The notes: a model not told the origin generated them from the sequence alone. Positions 46,090-55,417 are shown, counted from the stretch's first letter. The stretch is DNA of 64,000 nt from Tolypothrix sp. PCC 7910 (GCF_011769525.1 NZ_CP050440.1:5209501-5273500); one strand, 5' to 3'. Translations and numbers: made by a program.

Positions 46090-47748
46090 ATGAATACAAC
46101 TTGGCTAGGAATAACCCAGGTATTAGATATTGGTTGGTCAATCAGGGTGCAGCAGTTTTTAGCACAATCACCAAGCCTACCACCGGAGCAATCGGTGGTT
46201 AATCAAGGAATTGGTGAGGTGCGAGGAATTGTAGACCAGATAATTCTGTTTACACCTCGCTTGCTAGGAGCTGCAGCCATTCTGTTAATCGGTTGGCTAA
46301 TTGCTGCGATTATTGCTGCAGTAACCAGGGGAATCCTCAATCGCACTGATATAGATAACCGCATCGCTTCAGGAGTAACGGGCCGTGAGAATGTTCCCAA
46401 CGTGGAACAATTAATCTCCGGCTTAGTTTTTTGGAGTATTATTCTGTTGACTGCGGTAGCTGTTCTACAGACTTTAGGGCTAGAGGTAGCTTCTCGACCA
46501 TTAAATAATTTTGTCGATCAGCTTGCAGGCTTTTTGCCAAAGTTGTTTGGTGCAGCAATTCTTTTGGGCGTTGCTTGGTTATTAGCTACCCTTGTGAAGG
46601 TGATAACGATTCGGGGACTGCAAGTGTTGAGGTTTGATGAGCGTTTGAATCAACAAGCGCAGGATGCTGACTCTACACCAGGACTGAATCAATTATCTGT
46701 CACAGATACCATTGGTAATGCTCTGTACTGGTTCATCTTTTTACTATTTATTGTCCCAGTTTTAGATACTCTGGGGTTAAGGGAAGCATTACAACCAGTC
46801 AAAGCTCTGATTACAGAGATTCTTTCCATTCTGCCCAATATCTTAGCTGCAACATTAATTGCGGCTGTGGGCTGGTTTGTGGCAAATCTCATTCGCCGGG
46901 TTGTTACCAATTTATTGATTACAACTGGAATCGACCATTTGGGCAGTCGTTTTGGACTTTCGCCTAATGTTGGAGCGCAACCACTGTCGAATATTCTCGG
47001 CACTGTGGTTTATATTTTGATTTTGATTCCTGTTGCGACCGCAGCGCTGAATGCTTTGAAAATTGAGGCGATTTCAGTCCCTGCGATCGCCATGTTACAA
47101 CAGATTCTTAATGCCTTACCTGCAATTTTTACAGCTATCGGCATTCTGATTCTAGGCTATTTCTTGGGAAGGTTTGTCTCGGAAGTTGTCACGAGTATCC
47201 TTACCAGTTTAGGCTTTAACAACATTTTTTCAGTTCTGGGTTTGCCATCCCCAAGACAAACAGCTGTCTACACAGAAACAGGCGCACCAGTCACTACACC
47301 CACCCGTACCCCATCAGAAATTGTCGGTATTATTGTCTTCGTCGGCATTTTACTATTTGCGACGGTAGCAGCAGTCAATATCCTCAATATTCCTGCACTC
47401 ACAGCGCTAGTATCGGGTATCTTGATTATCTTCGGCAGAATTTTATCGGGATTAGTGGTATTTGGCATTGGGCTATTCTTAGCAAACCTGGCTTTTAACA
47501 TCATTGTCAGTTCCGAAAGCGCTCAAGCAAGGATTTTAGGACAAGTAGCGCGGATTGCCATCCTTACTTTAGTCTCAGCAATGGCGCTGCGGCAAATTGG
47601 AGTAGCTAGCGACATTGTAAATTTAGCATTTGGGCTTTTACTCGGTGCGATCGCAGTGGCTATTGCTCTAGCTTTTGGTCTTGGTGGTCGAGATGTAGCC
47701 CGCGAACAAGTTAAAGAGTGGTTAGACTCTTTTAAAAGTAAGGGTTAA
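46090..47748 (+). CDS. Mechanosensitive channel-like protein with repeated conserved TM helices
   Basis: 552 residues. It has about twelve hydrophobic helices in a repeated pattern, in which amphipathic helix pairs GAAILLIGWLIAAIIAAVTR, GAAILLGVAWLLATLVKVIT, AATLIAAVGWFVANLIRRVV, and AIGILILGYFLGRFVSEVVT recur. These are the 'conserved TM helix' repeats (PF05552) seen in mechanosensitive channel-type proteins. No C-terminal MscS vestibule is recognised. It probably sits in the cytoplasmic membrane, perhaps as an osmotic or small-solute channel. Isolated gene. Confidence 0.83.
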   Translation: MNTTWLGITQVLDIGWSIRVQQFLAQSPSLPPEQSVVNQGIGEVRGIVDQIILFTPRLLGAAAILLIGWLIAAIIAAVTRGILNRTDIDNRIASGVTGRENVPNVEQLISGLVFWSIILLTAVAVLQTLGLEVASRPLNNFVDQLAGFLPKLFGAAILLGVAWLLATLVKVITIRGLQVLRFDERLNQQAQDADSTPGLNQLSVTDTIGNALYWFIFLLFIVPVLDTLGLREALQPVKALITEILSILPNILAATLIAAVGWFVANLIRRVVTNLLITTGIDHLGSRFGLSPNVGAQPLSNILGTVVYILILIPVATAALNALKIEAISVPAIAMLQQILNALPAIFTAIGILILGYFLGRFVSEVVTSILTSLGFNNIFSVLGLPSPRQTAVYTETGAPVTTPTRTPSEIVGIIVFVGILLFATVAAVNILNIPALTALVSGILIIFGRILSGLVVFGIGLFLANLAFNIIVSSESAQARILGQVARIAILTLVSAMALRQIGVASDIVNLAFGLLLGAIAVAIALAFGLGGRDVAREQVKEWLDSFKSKG

Positions 47749-47894
47749 CCCATGTTTTTCTCGGCAGCTTGTCTGCAAATCTCGGCACTTGCTGCTAAAA
47801 GCATCACAATTTGAGAAAATATCTCGGCAACTCGCCTTGAGATATTAAAAGTTAAAGCTTTGAACTTGGATGTTCAACCATAAAAGTTGACATT

Positions 47895-48080
47895 CCGAGT
47901 TCAAAGCTTCAATTTTGCAGTTCCAAGCTCGACATTTCTAGTTCTAAACTCGAGGTTTTTAGTTCCAAGCTCGAAGCTTCTAGTTTCAAACTCGAAGGTT
48001 CTAGTTCCAAACTCGACATTTCAACTTCTAAGCTCGACATTCCGAGTTCCAAGCTCGAAGTTTCTAGTTCCAAACTCGAA
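47895..48080. repeat. Second 21-bp tandem array, diverged
   Basis: About nine units of about 21 bp with core TTCCAAGCTCGA and variants (GTTCCAAACTCGA, CTTCTAAGCTCGA). Both strands stay open with heptad spacing (minus SSLELET-like, plus VPSSKFL-like). It sits between the channel gene and the DUF6658 gene. It has no ribosome binding site at either end and differs in sequence from the array at 13277, while having the same unit length. Confidence 0.85.
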
Positions 48081-48155
48081 AGAATAGGTAATGAGCGAGA
48101 ATTCCCACCCATTACCCATTACCCATTACCTATTACCCATTATTACCCATTCCAC

Positions 48156-48551
48156 TTATCGTCCAACAGAGTTAGAAATATCTCTACCTGCTTGAGCTGC
48201 ACTGTCTTTTACACCGCCAGCAGTTTCCTTAGCACCTTCTACATAGCCGGAGCCGAATTCTTTAAAAGCTTCTCCTGATTGTTGACCAATCCGTTGCAGT
48301 CTTTCACCAGGATTACCTTTTGTTTCGCGAGCTTCGCGGTTCCATTGTCCTATTGTCTTTGGTCTTTGAGCATCATTTTGTTCTACACTTTCCCGAACTT
48401 GCTGGCGTAACTGTGAGTTACTGCGTCCAGAATCAACATTTGTAGTCAATACAATCAAACCAACTACAGCTACAGCCAAAAAACGCTTGACCTGAAGTCC
48501 CTGAAACAGAGAACTGATTTTAGCGATCGCGTTAGAAATCCAATTTGTCAT
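48156..48551 (-). CDS. DUF6658-like exported or membrane protein without lipobox
   Basis: 131 residues from ATG 48551. An N-terminal helix (about 21-41, KRFLAVAVVGLIVLTTNVDS) is followed by a low-complexity polar tail rich in Arg, Glu and Gly ending AGRDISNSVGR. The arrangement (helix, then GNPGERLQRIGQQSGEAFKE, VEGAKETAGGVKDSAAQAG) resembles the proteins at 58294 and 58939. Those have a lipobox cysteine, but here the position reads TTNVDSG with no Cys, so this one stays as a membrane-anchored protein. Heptamer TAATGGG units follow its stop codon. Confidence 0.7.
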   Translation of the reverse strand: MTNWISNAIAKISSLFQGLQVKRFLAVAVVGLIVLTTNVDSGRSNSQLRQQVRESVEQNDAQRPKTIGQWNREARETKGNPGERLQRIGQQSGEAFKEFGSGYVEGAKETAGGVKDSAAQAGRDISNSVGR

Positions 48552-49053
48552 GCCAATACTCCGTTGATGCATTCTTAATTTTTTTCAGACCTTCGCAATA
48601 TCATTGGCTCACTCTAAATTCAGTTAATGACACGATGAATACACGGATTTTCTATATGCCACTAACTAAAAATTTAATTATTTTAGAGATTAAGTAATGC
48701 AATCTGGTGCAATACTGCCTATTTTGAAGCAAATTGTCTGTTTTGATTACAAATTCCAGACTAACTGTAAAAAAATAATAATTCCTCTAACAAAAGTCAG
48801 AGGTTGCTTATAAATAAGCAATACTTATTTAAGTCTCTGGTATGGCAAATATCTGAGTTTGCAATTTAATAAAGCAAAATAAATTTTAATTTTCACTCAC
48901 ATGATTAATTTTTATCGAGCCTCTGTTTATTAAACAAGAGAAAAGCTACAAAGGCATATCTGGGTAGTAAAATACAGGTTATTCTAGCTTCTGCAATTTG
49001 TCTATTAAAGTAAAATTCAAAAAATATATCTCTAGGCTTATTCCTCAAGAAAT
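48552..49053. other. Intergenic between divergent genes
   Basis: About 500 bp, AT-rich. It contains a hairpin CCTCTAAC...GTCAGAGG (about 48783-48806) and GCTTATAAATAAGC (about 48808-48821). No gene seen. Confidence 0.45.
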
Positions 49054-49845
49054 ATGAAGTATATAGTTGGCATAATCATATTATTGTTGATTACTGGCAT
49101 TGCACTACTTAATGCAACAATTAGAAGAAAATTATTGCAAGAATCTCATCAGAAATCACTAAAAGTATTATTTATAGGTAATAGTTATACCTATTACAAT
49201 GAGCTTCCTAATTTGGTGAAAAATCTAGCTCTAAACGCAAAAGCAGCTAGAAAGTTTGAAACTGAAATGGTGACAGTTGGAGGAGCTACATTAGAACAGC
49301 TTTGGCAACAGGGTAAAGGTGTAAGCAGGATTAAGAATGGCAAATGGGACTATGTTGTATTACAAGAACAAAGTACTTTACCTATCACTAATCCAAAATT
49401 AATGTACGAATATGCTCGGTTATTTAACGAAGAAATCAAGAAAATTAATGCTCAAACTGTGTTTTACCTAACTTGGGCAAGACAGAATCGACCAGAAACA
49501 CAACAAGCACTGAAAGATTCATATATGACAATTGCTCAAGAACTAAATGCAATCGTCGCTCCAGTGGGAATAGTTTGGCAAAAAATTCAAGAACAAAATC
49601 AAAATTTAATGCTTTACGAGCCAGATAATAGCCACTCCAGCCCAATTGGTTCTTATGTAGCAGCTTGCGTCTTTTATGCAACTATTTATGGTAAAATTCC
49701 TGAAGGCTTAAACTATCCGAATAACAATAATAATTCAAATAATCCACCAGAAAATAATAAGACAAAATTAGAAGAATTAAACCAGATAGATATGACAATG
49801 ATTCAACATTTGGCTTGGGAAGTGGTTAGCCGAACACAATCATAA
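49054..49845 (+). CDS. SGNH-type hydrolase, membrane-anchored or exported
   Basis: 263 residues. An N-terminal hydrophobic segment (about 3-22, YIVGIIILLLITGIALLNAT) acts as anchor or signal. The domain opens LKVLFIGNSYTYYNELPNLV with catalytic Ser in GNSYT, has TVGGATLEQL as a second block, LTWARQNRP as a third and DNSHSSPIGSYVAA with the catalytic Asp and His. The substrate (lipid, acylated sugar or peptide) is not readable. An Asn-rich stretch (NNNNSNNPPENN) lies near the C-terminus. A hairpin terminator follows. Confidence 0.8.
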   Translation: MKYIVGIIILLLITGIALLNATIRRKLLQESHQKSLKVLFIGNSYTYYNELPNLVKNLALNAKAARKFETEMVTVGGATLEQLWQQGKGVSRIKNGKWDYVVLQEQSTLPITNPKLMYEYARLFNEEIKKINAQTVFYLTWARQNRPETQQALKDSYMTIAQELNAIVAPVGIVWQKIQEQNQNLMLYEPDNSHSSPIGSYVAACVFYATIYGKIPEGLNYPNNNNNSNNPPENNKTKLEELNQIDMTMIQHLAWEVVSRTQS

Positions 49846-49867
49846 ACCTTACTTTAGCGAGGTTTAG

Positions 49868-49896
49868 ATACCCGAATTTTTGAAAAAGTCGGGTAT
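49868..49896. terminator. Possible terminator after the SGNH hydrolase gene
   Basis: ATACCCGA and TCGGGTAT pair around a 13-nt loop; AATTTTTTCTT follows after about 14 bp. Some 22 bp after the stop codon. Confidence 0.5.
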
Positions 49897-50107
49897 ATGG
49901 GCAGCAATTTTTTCTTAACCCTCTTATGTCAGACTGGGAAAAGCCAATCCCTGAAAGCCTTTCGGAGCTTTACTTTTCAGCTTTTGGCTATAAATTTTAG
50001 TTTCTATTAGAAAAGAAAGGCTCAAAGGTTGATTAGATAAAGGTTCCAATGTTTCGCTACGATTATTGTTTTCCGAAAGTGACACAACAGGGTTAAGTAA
50101 TTGCCTT

Positions 50108-50342
50108 TCTAATGTAGGGTGTGTTAGGCGCGTATTTGCGATATTATTTGTCATTAAATAACTATTCTAGCGCCTAACGCACCATCCAGGCGGCGGTGCG
50201 TTACGGCTAAATTTAATTGTCTCTTTGTCCCAAATCCCTTCGTAACCGTAACACACCCTACTTCAGATTTACTGCGGTGCGTTACGGCTAAATTTCATTA
50301 TCCCTGTGTCCGAAATCCATTCGTAGCCGTAACACACCCTAC
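50108..50342. repeat. Tandem pair of GTAGGGTGTGTTA-type repeats
   Basis: Two direct copies of about 67 bp (50195-50261 and 50275-50342), each opening GGTGCGTTACGGCTAAATTT and ending CCGTAACACACCCTAC, with their ends in inverted orientation. A GTAGGGTGTGTTAGGCGC end lies to the left (50114). The layout suggests a MITE-like element that duplicated in tandem. No gene in 49897-50593; a frame at 49924-50154 overlaps this repeat. Confidence 0.7.
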
Positions 50343-50593
50343 ATTTTATAAATGGTCTTTAAGCAAATCTGTTTTAGGGTTGATTATATTTTGAGTTTTA
50401 AATTTTGAATTTTTAATTCCACCTTTGGGCGTACAGTATCGCTTTCCCTTCGGCGGAAGATTTTGGTTTTTATAACTACTAATATCTTTGCTTAATTATG
50501 CTGTTTTCTGTAAGCGATGTTCTTGATTTATCGCTATAGGAATATGCATTTTTCTCACTTCTGCCAGGTTAAGTAATTTGGAGACTTGAAGTT

Positions 50594-51445
50594 ATGCGCT
50601 GGGAATTTGGGCGAAGAAGTACCAATGTTGAAGACAGGCGAGGAAGCAGGATTTCGGCTCCTGTGGTGGGAGGTGGTATTGGAGCAGTTATTTTATCTGT
50701 GATAGTGGCTTTATTGGGTGGCGATCCTAGCGTCATTTGGGAGCAACAACCGAGCGATCGCCCTTATTCACAATCTCCCCAAACCCAACGTTCCGCAAAC
50801 AGCGATCGCATGGCTGATTTTGTTTCTGTTGTCCTCGCAGATACAGAAGATACATGGAGTAGCTTGTTTCAGCAACAAGGAAGAACTTATAGAGAACCGA
50901 CTTTAGTTTTATATTCAGATGCAGTGGAATCAGCTTGCGGCTTTACGCGATCGGCTGTTGGGCCTTTCTATTGTCCTAGCGATCAAAAGCTCTATATCGA
51001 TTTAAGCTTTTATGAGGATCTGAAAAATCGCTACCAAGCACCAGGAGATTTTGCCCAAGCTTATGTAATTGCTCATGAAGTTGGACACCATGTCCAGAAT
51101 CTCATGGGAATTTCCCAGCAGGTGCGATCGCTTCAACGTCAAGCAGATCAAGTAGAAGCCAATCAACTTTCCGTACGCCAAGAATTACAAGCTGATTGTT
51201 TTGCTGGTGTTTGGGCGTATCATGCTGATCGCTCACGCCAAATTCTCGAAACAGGTGATATTGAAGAAGCTCTCAATGCTGCTAGCAGTATTGGAGATGA
51301 TCGCTTACAAAGTCAAGCCAGAGGATACGTGATTCCTGAATCTTTTACTCACGGTAGTTCAGATCAAAGAGTCCGTTGGTTTAAACGCGGTATTCAAACA
51401 GGTAATCCTGAACAATGTAATACTTTTACAGCTACAAATCTCTAA
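50594..51445 (+). CDS. Putative neutral zinc metallopeptidase (YpfJ family)
   Basis: 283 residues. A glycine-rich membrane helix (about 25-45, VVGGGIGAVILSVIVALLGG) follows the basic N-terminus MRWEFGRRSTNVEDRRGS. The PF04228-type domain has SACGFTRSAVGPFYCPSDQK, YIDLSFYEDL and the zinc site VIAHEVGHHVQNLMG (HExxH), with ELQADCFAGVWAYHAD as the third-ligand region. It is annotated as a neutral zinc metallopeptidase, but catalysis is unproven in most members. Isolated, following a repeat region. Confidence 0.88.
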   Translation: MRWEFGRRSTNVEDRRGSRISAPVVGGGIGAVILSVIVALLGGDPSVIWEQQPSDRPYSQSPQTQRSANSDRMADFVSVVLADTEDTWSSLFQQQGRTYREPTLVLYSDAVESACGFTRSAVGPFYCPSDQKLYIDLSFYEDLKNRYQAPGDFAQAYVIAHEVGHHVQNLMGISQQVRSLQRQADQVEANQLSVRQELQADCFAGVWAYHADRSRQILETGDIEEALNAASSIGDDRLQSQARGYVIPESFTHGSSDQRVRWFKRGIQTGNPEQCNTFTATNL

Positions 51446-51668
51446 AATTTTGGGGATAATACGAATTTCCAGCCAAAAACCAATAAAATTGACTTTTCTG
51501 AATTACGAATTAGTAACTATATAAATATACTCACTTCTGCTGTTATTCCAATTAGGAATCAGATGTGAGTTATTTTTTTATATGAATTTATTATTTATAG
51601 TTATTTCCTAGTCAAGACTAATTAACATCAAGGTAGTTACGAACCCTGCTAACTACTATATTTGGCTA

Positions 51669-52316
51669 CTAACGCAATTCGTCGTATTCTGGTGTTTCTA
51701 CACGTCTTGTTTCGGAACGGGGAGGCAAAAACTCCGCACGACGAACAGGAACTAAAGGAGGTGTAGGCCCTTGATAGGGATGAATTACTTGTACAGTGCG
51801 GGCTGGACGCTGTTTTGGAGAAAATAAAGCCAAGACTCCAGCTACCACAACACCGCCACCAATAGTGAGAGTCATACCTCCCACAGCCCAAACTATGGGC
51901 GAAGACCACCAAGGATTTTGCGGTTGTAAAGCGGCTCTTTGATTATTTTGTTGAGCAAATAACTGCTGTTGCTGTTGTTGCTGGTTATAAGTTTGAAATT
52001 GCCACTGGAGTTGTTGATTTTGCACTCTCAACTGCTCGTTGTCGCTTTTTAATTTCGCCATTTCCGACTTCACTGATTCCAATTCTGCTCGCTGATCGGA
52101 ATTAGGTCCAGTTGGCGGTTGATTTGGATACACTGGCTGTCCAGGGTAATACTGTGGTGGCGGCATTACTTGAGGTTGTACTACAGTAGCTGGCATTTGC
52201 GGAGCTACAGCAGCAAAGTTAGGTTGTAGCGAATTACCACCTGCTCCTTTGAGCAATACGAGAGCTGCTAGCCCAGCTACAGCAACTCCGCCGATAAATG
52301 CCATACTTTCACTCAT
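51669..52316 (-). CDS. Membrane protein with Gln-rich coiled coil, hypothetical
   Basis: 215 residues. The N-terminal helix (about 6-23, AFIGGVAVAGLAALVLLKGA) is followed by a Pro/Gln-rich linker and a coiled coil (about 80-125, RAELESVKSEMAKLKSDNEQ, then QQQQQQLFAQQNN). A second helix (about 143-168, WAVGGMTLTIGGGVVVAGVL) precedes a basic tail. No known family. A structural or scaffolding role is possible, but nothing shows it. Confidence 0.62.
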   Translation of the reverse strand: MSESMAFIGGVAVAGLAALVLLKGAGGNSLQPNFAAVAPQMPATVVQPQVMPPPQYYPGQPVYPNQPPTGPNSDQRAELESVKSEMAKLKSDNEQLRVQNQQLQWQFQTYNQQQQQQQLFAQQNNQRAALQPQNPWWSSPIVWAVGGMTLTIGGGVVVAGVLALFSPKQRPARTVQVIHPYQGPTPPLVPVRRAEFLPPRSETRRVETPEYDELR

Positions 52317-52576
52317 CGCCTCTGCCCCTTAACTGCGACTGAACTATAACCATTTTTAACTTACTCACACTCACACTCATACTTGCTCTTGTACGTCACT
52401 TCGCATAATAATCACAGTTACAGCAATTATCTTAGCTGTTTTTTTACAGCATGATATCTACTGAATAATATTCAAGATTATACCTGTTAAATTGTCTACC
52501 AGCTAAGGGCACAAAAAACTACACTGTTATATATTTTTAATCTACTTTTTCTGTCTGAGCAAGATGAGTATTTGTA

Positions 52577-53383
52577 CTAGTTGCTATTTGTTTTGATAGC
52601 TGCATTGAGATTTTGGCAAAATTCTGCGATCGCACTCAATCCTTGGGCTGGTGTACCTTCTGCTAACCGTTTTACAAAAGCACTACCCACAATTACGGCA
52701 TCGGCTCCCCAATCTTTTACCTGACGCGCTTGTTCTACTTGGGAAATACCAAAGCCTACGCCAATAGGCTTATCTGTAACATTACGAATTTGGTTTAGTA
52801 AATCCGACACTCGTGTTTCCATCTGGGAGCGTATACCTGTGACACCGGTGACACTAACTAAATAGATAAATCCTTGTGAAGAACGAGCGATCGCTTCTAT
52901 GCGTTCTGCCGAACTTGTTGGTGCGACTAACAAAGTTAAGTCAATTCCAATTTCACTGGCTGGTTTAAGTAAACCTGAAGCTTCTTCCAGAGGTAAATCA
53001 GGTACCACCAAACCTGCTACTCCAGCAGCAGCCACTTGTTGGAGAAATTTCTCAATCCCCCTATGCAAAATTGGGTTGTAGTAAGAAAACAGAATAATTG
53101 GCGCTTTTAAATCGGGAGTCGTTGCTTGTAACATTTCCAGCACCCGATCTAATGTGGTTCCTTTTTCCAAAGCGCGGGTAGCAGCCGCTTGAATTACAGG
53201 GCCATCTGCCAAAGGATCTGAATAGGGAACCCCTAGCTCAATAATATCTGCTCCGCTGCGATCAAGAGCCCGCAATGCTGCCGCTGTTGTTTCTAAATCT
53301 GGATCGCCAGCTGTGATAAACGGAATCAAAGCAGTTTCTTTATTGCGTCCAAGAGTTTCAAAGCAGTGAGAAATGGCAGTCAT
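52577..53383 (-). CDS. trpA: Tryptophan synthase alpha subunit
   Basis: 268 residues. The catalytic residues Glu49 and Asp60 lie in [20 protein letters not shown], and the (beta/alpha)8 barrel motifs [17 protein letters not shown] and [10 protein letters not shown] are complete. It cleaves indole-3-glycerol phosphate to indole and G3P, passing indole to TrpB (not in the window). It lies downstream of ndhL and the DUF3007 gene on the same strand, a known cyanobacterial order. Confidence 0.96.
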   Translation of the reverse strand: MTAISHCFETLGRNKETALIPFITAGDPDLETTAAALRALDRSGADIIELGVPYSDPLADGPVIQAAATRALEKGTTLDRVLEMLQATTPDLKAPIILFSYYNPILHRGIEKFLQQVAAAGVAGLVVPDLPLEEASGLLKPASEIGIDLTLLVAPTSSAERIEAIARSSQGFIYLVSVTGVTGIRSQMETRVSDLLNQIRNVTDKPIGVGFGISQVEQARQVKDWGADAVIVGSAFVKRLAEGTPAQGLSAIAEFCQNLNAAIKTNSN

Positions 53384-53584
53384 TGGTCAAGATTCAAGAG
53401 TCAGTTGTCATATAGTATCAAACAACGGACAACGAGCAAACGACCAATCAGAACTTAGAGTGAATCGGCAGCCATCAACATAACTATATTAAAAAGGGAA
53501 AAGGAGAAGGGGTGAAGGTAAAAACCTTTATCCTTTCTCCTTTTCCCTAGAAAACTTAACCTAGATCAGCTAAAGCGCGCCTAC

Positions 53585-53896
53585 TTAGACCTGAGTTTGT
53601 TTTTCTTGTTCGATCTCAGCTTGAATCTTGGCTAATTCTTCGGGAGTTAATTCGTCCAGGCGCTTTTGGAAAAAGGCTTGTTCGTAATCTTCCCTTTGTT
53701 GGTGGTAGGTCATTTTTTTACCCACCGCACGGAAAATATAGGTAGCTAACCAGCCAAGCAATCCACTGATTAGCAAGACTTGGCTCCATATACCAGCTTT
53801 TTGACTATCTAACCCTACTAGCTGCAAGCCGATATATCCTACACCTCCAGCAACAAAAAAGCCCAAGCCAATTCCTATAGCATCAATGCGTCGCAT
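53585..53896 (-). CDS. DUF3007 family membrane protein
   Basis: 103 residues. Two helices (about 7-28, IGIGLGFFVAGGVGYIGLQL; about 39-60, QVLLISGLLGWLATYIFRAV), then a basic and acidic coiled tail (YHQQREDYEQAFFQKRLDEL). DUF3007 is conserved in cyanobacteria and plants and adjoins ndhL in many genomes, which suggests a link to thylakoid NDH-1 or membrane assembly; no function is proven. The gap to ndhL is 24 bp. Confidence 0.83.
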   Translation of the reverse strand: MRRIDAIGIGLGFFVAGGVGYIGLQLVGLDSQKAGIWSQVLLISGLLGWLATYIFRAVGKKMTYHQQREDYEQAFFQKRLDELTPEELAKIQAEIEQEKQTQV

Positions 53897-53920
53897 GAGA
53901 TTTATGACCTACCAATATTG

Positions 53921-54133
53921 TTAAACTTCAATTTTTCGCGGCTGGGGTCGAATATTTACAAATGGTGATAGCACCAACAACCCCGGGAAGAAAAAGAACA
54001 CCAGAAAGTACATAAAGGTGCGCTCTACAGAACTAGCCACATACCAGCGCAGCTTTAAGTAAAATAAAACAGCTACTGGGAGGACTAACAAGTAAGCTCC
54101 AGCTAAAGTCAGATACAGCAGGGCTACAATCAT
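53921..54133 (-). CDS. ndhL: NAD(P)H-quinone oxidoreductase subunit L
   Basis: 70 residues with two transmembrane helices (about 4-26, [20 protein letters not shown]; about 40-59, [20 protein letters not shown]) and a basic end (RPQPRKIEV). This is the cyanobacterial and plant NDH-1 subunit, first described as IctA for inorganic carbon transport. Together with ndhM it marks a complete oxygenic-type NDH-1. First gene of the ndhL-DUF3007-trpA row. Confidence 0.93.
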   Translation of the reverse strand: MIVALLYLTLAGAYLLVLPVAVLFYLKLRWYVASSVERTFMYFLVFFFFPGLLVLSPFVNIRPQPRKIEV

Positions 54134-54590
54134 AATTCTTTCTCTAAGATAGACAAGAACGTTCAGGACATGTATTTCTCATCATAGGCTGAATGGCTGA
54201 ACTCAGGGAAGTGGGGAGTAGGGATGAGGGGGATGGGAGAAATAACAAACACAAAACACCTAATTTAAATTTTTAGTTGTCATTTTATATAAGTGCATGT
54301 TAAACTAGGAAAGGCTTGTGGCAAAAGAATGCTTGTATAACCCAAAATTAATAGGCGCTGCCTAGTTAAAGTGAGGGGAACAAAAGTACTTCCAAAGCTA
54401 AAGAGCGATCGCATAATTTTATTGATTTTCATGCAGTAAAATATTTTGCGAAGCTACCAAGCTGGTAAAATTGCTGACTGTGAACAAAATTTTTTTAAAT
54501 TTTAGTTGCACAAAAACGCAATTAATGGTGGAATGTATGAGGAGGTTTTTTAATCCTCTGAAATACAACTAGCCCCTAGTAAAAAAATAG
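54134..54590. other. Intergenic before the split tRNA gene
   Basis: About 457 bp with a short GGGATGAGGGGGATGGGAG repeat fragment (54215-54237) near the ndhL end. It carries the ndhL promoter and probably the trnL promoter; neither is placed. Confidence 0.4.
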
Positions 54591-54929
54591 GGGGGTGTGG
54601 CGGAATGGTAGACGCTACGGACTTAGCTAACTGAGCCTTGATAGAGAAATCTTTCAAGTGTCAGCTCTCAAACTCAGGGAAACCTACATCTGTTTACAGA
54701 CATGGCAATCCTGAGCCAAGCCCCAAAATTTATGTTTTTTAAAACATAAATTTTCGGGAAGGTGCAGAGACTCGACGGGAGCTACCCTAACGTTAAGTCG
54801 AGGGTAAAGGGAGAGTCCAATTCTCAAAACCTAAAGTTGTAAAAACTGTTAGGTAGTAGCGAAAGCTGCGGGAGGATGAAAATCCGTTGATCGTAAAAGG
54901 TCGTGTGGGTTCAAGTCCCACCACCCCCA
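54591..54929 (+). tRNA. trnL: tRNA-Leu(UAA), interrupted by a group I intron
   Basis: Exon 1 (54591-54624) runs GGGGGTGTGGCGG through CGGACTT; exon 2 (54879-54929) AAAATCCGTTG through the T arm GGGTTCAAGTCCC and the acceptor CACCCCC plus discriminator A. GGGGGTG pairs exactly with CACCCCC. The anticodon UAA is split between U34 and A35, the known intron position. CCA is not encoded. The variable arm (GATCGTAAAAGGTC) is long, as expected for a type II Leu tRNA. It reads UUA and UUG codons. Confidence 0.97.
54625..54878 (+). ncRNA. Group I self-splicing intron in trnL(UAA)
   Basis: 254 nt. It follows the U34 exon end and ends with the conserved G (GGAGGATG). Core elements are visible: P/Q region GGCAATCCTGAGCCAAGCC, R GTGCAGAGACTCGACGGGAGC, S-side AAGGGAGAGTCC. 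A hairpin of about 40 nt with AAAATTTATG and CATAAATTTT arms corresponds to the variable P6b loop, where Nostocales often carry heptamer repeats. No homing endonuclease frame is inside. The intron is shared by cyanobacteria and plastids at the same position. Confidence 0.93.
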
Positions 54930-55048
54930 TAAACAACTGAAAAAGTATTAGCCTTGCTCAATGTACAGCTAATTATTATAGATGAGAGTGAATAGGTTAC
55001 TCTTCATCTCTAATATAAAGTATTTTTTAGCAAATTAAGCACAGAGAT

Positions 55049-55076
55049 AAAAGCGCACAGCCAGCTGTGCGCTTTT
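55049..55076 (+). terminator. Strong hairpin downstream of trnL
   Basis: AAAAGCGCACAG and CTGTGCGCTTTT form a perfect 12-bp stem with a 4-nt loop, ending in a T-run. It lies 120 bp after the tRNA and is the most convincing intrinsic terminator in the window. Confidence 0.8.
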
Positions 55077-55417
55077 ACAATACAATCAGGCGTATCTCAC
55101 CTTGGCATAGCCTCTCATAGAGAACTTACAATCGGCTGTAAGTCAAGATTTTTATTCAGCCAAAGTAAGTAAAGTTTTCTTAGGAGAAAGCTGAAAGGTA
55201 ACAGCGTTTAAATTTTCCCGTATTAATTAAGCGAATTTCCGCCAAACTACTGAGAAAAAGTTCATTTTTCATATTACACTGAATAAATTTATTAGTATTT
55301 TTACCGAATTTTAGGTAAAAAATCATCGAATTTACGAATTATTGATTGATACTCTGGATTGCCGAGGTTAAGCTGATAACAATATTATCAGCAACGGCTT
55401 GGTTATTAAAAACAGGT

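Noticed and set aside
47887-48112. Overlapping frames on both strands across the second 21-bp array
   Set aside because: Both are open only because the unit is a multiple of three; no start signals.
49924-50154. Minus-strand frame of 76 codons
   Set aside because: Its first third overlaps a dispersed repeat and nothing in it resembles a protein family.
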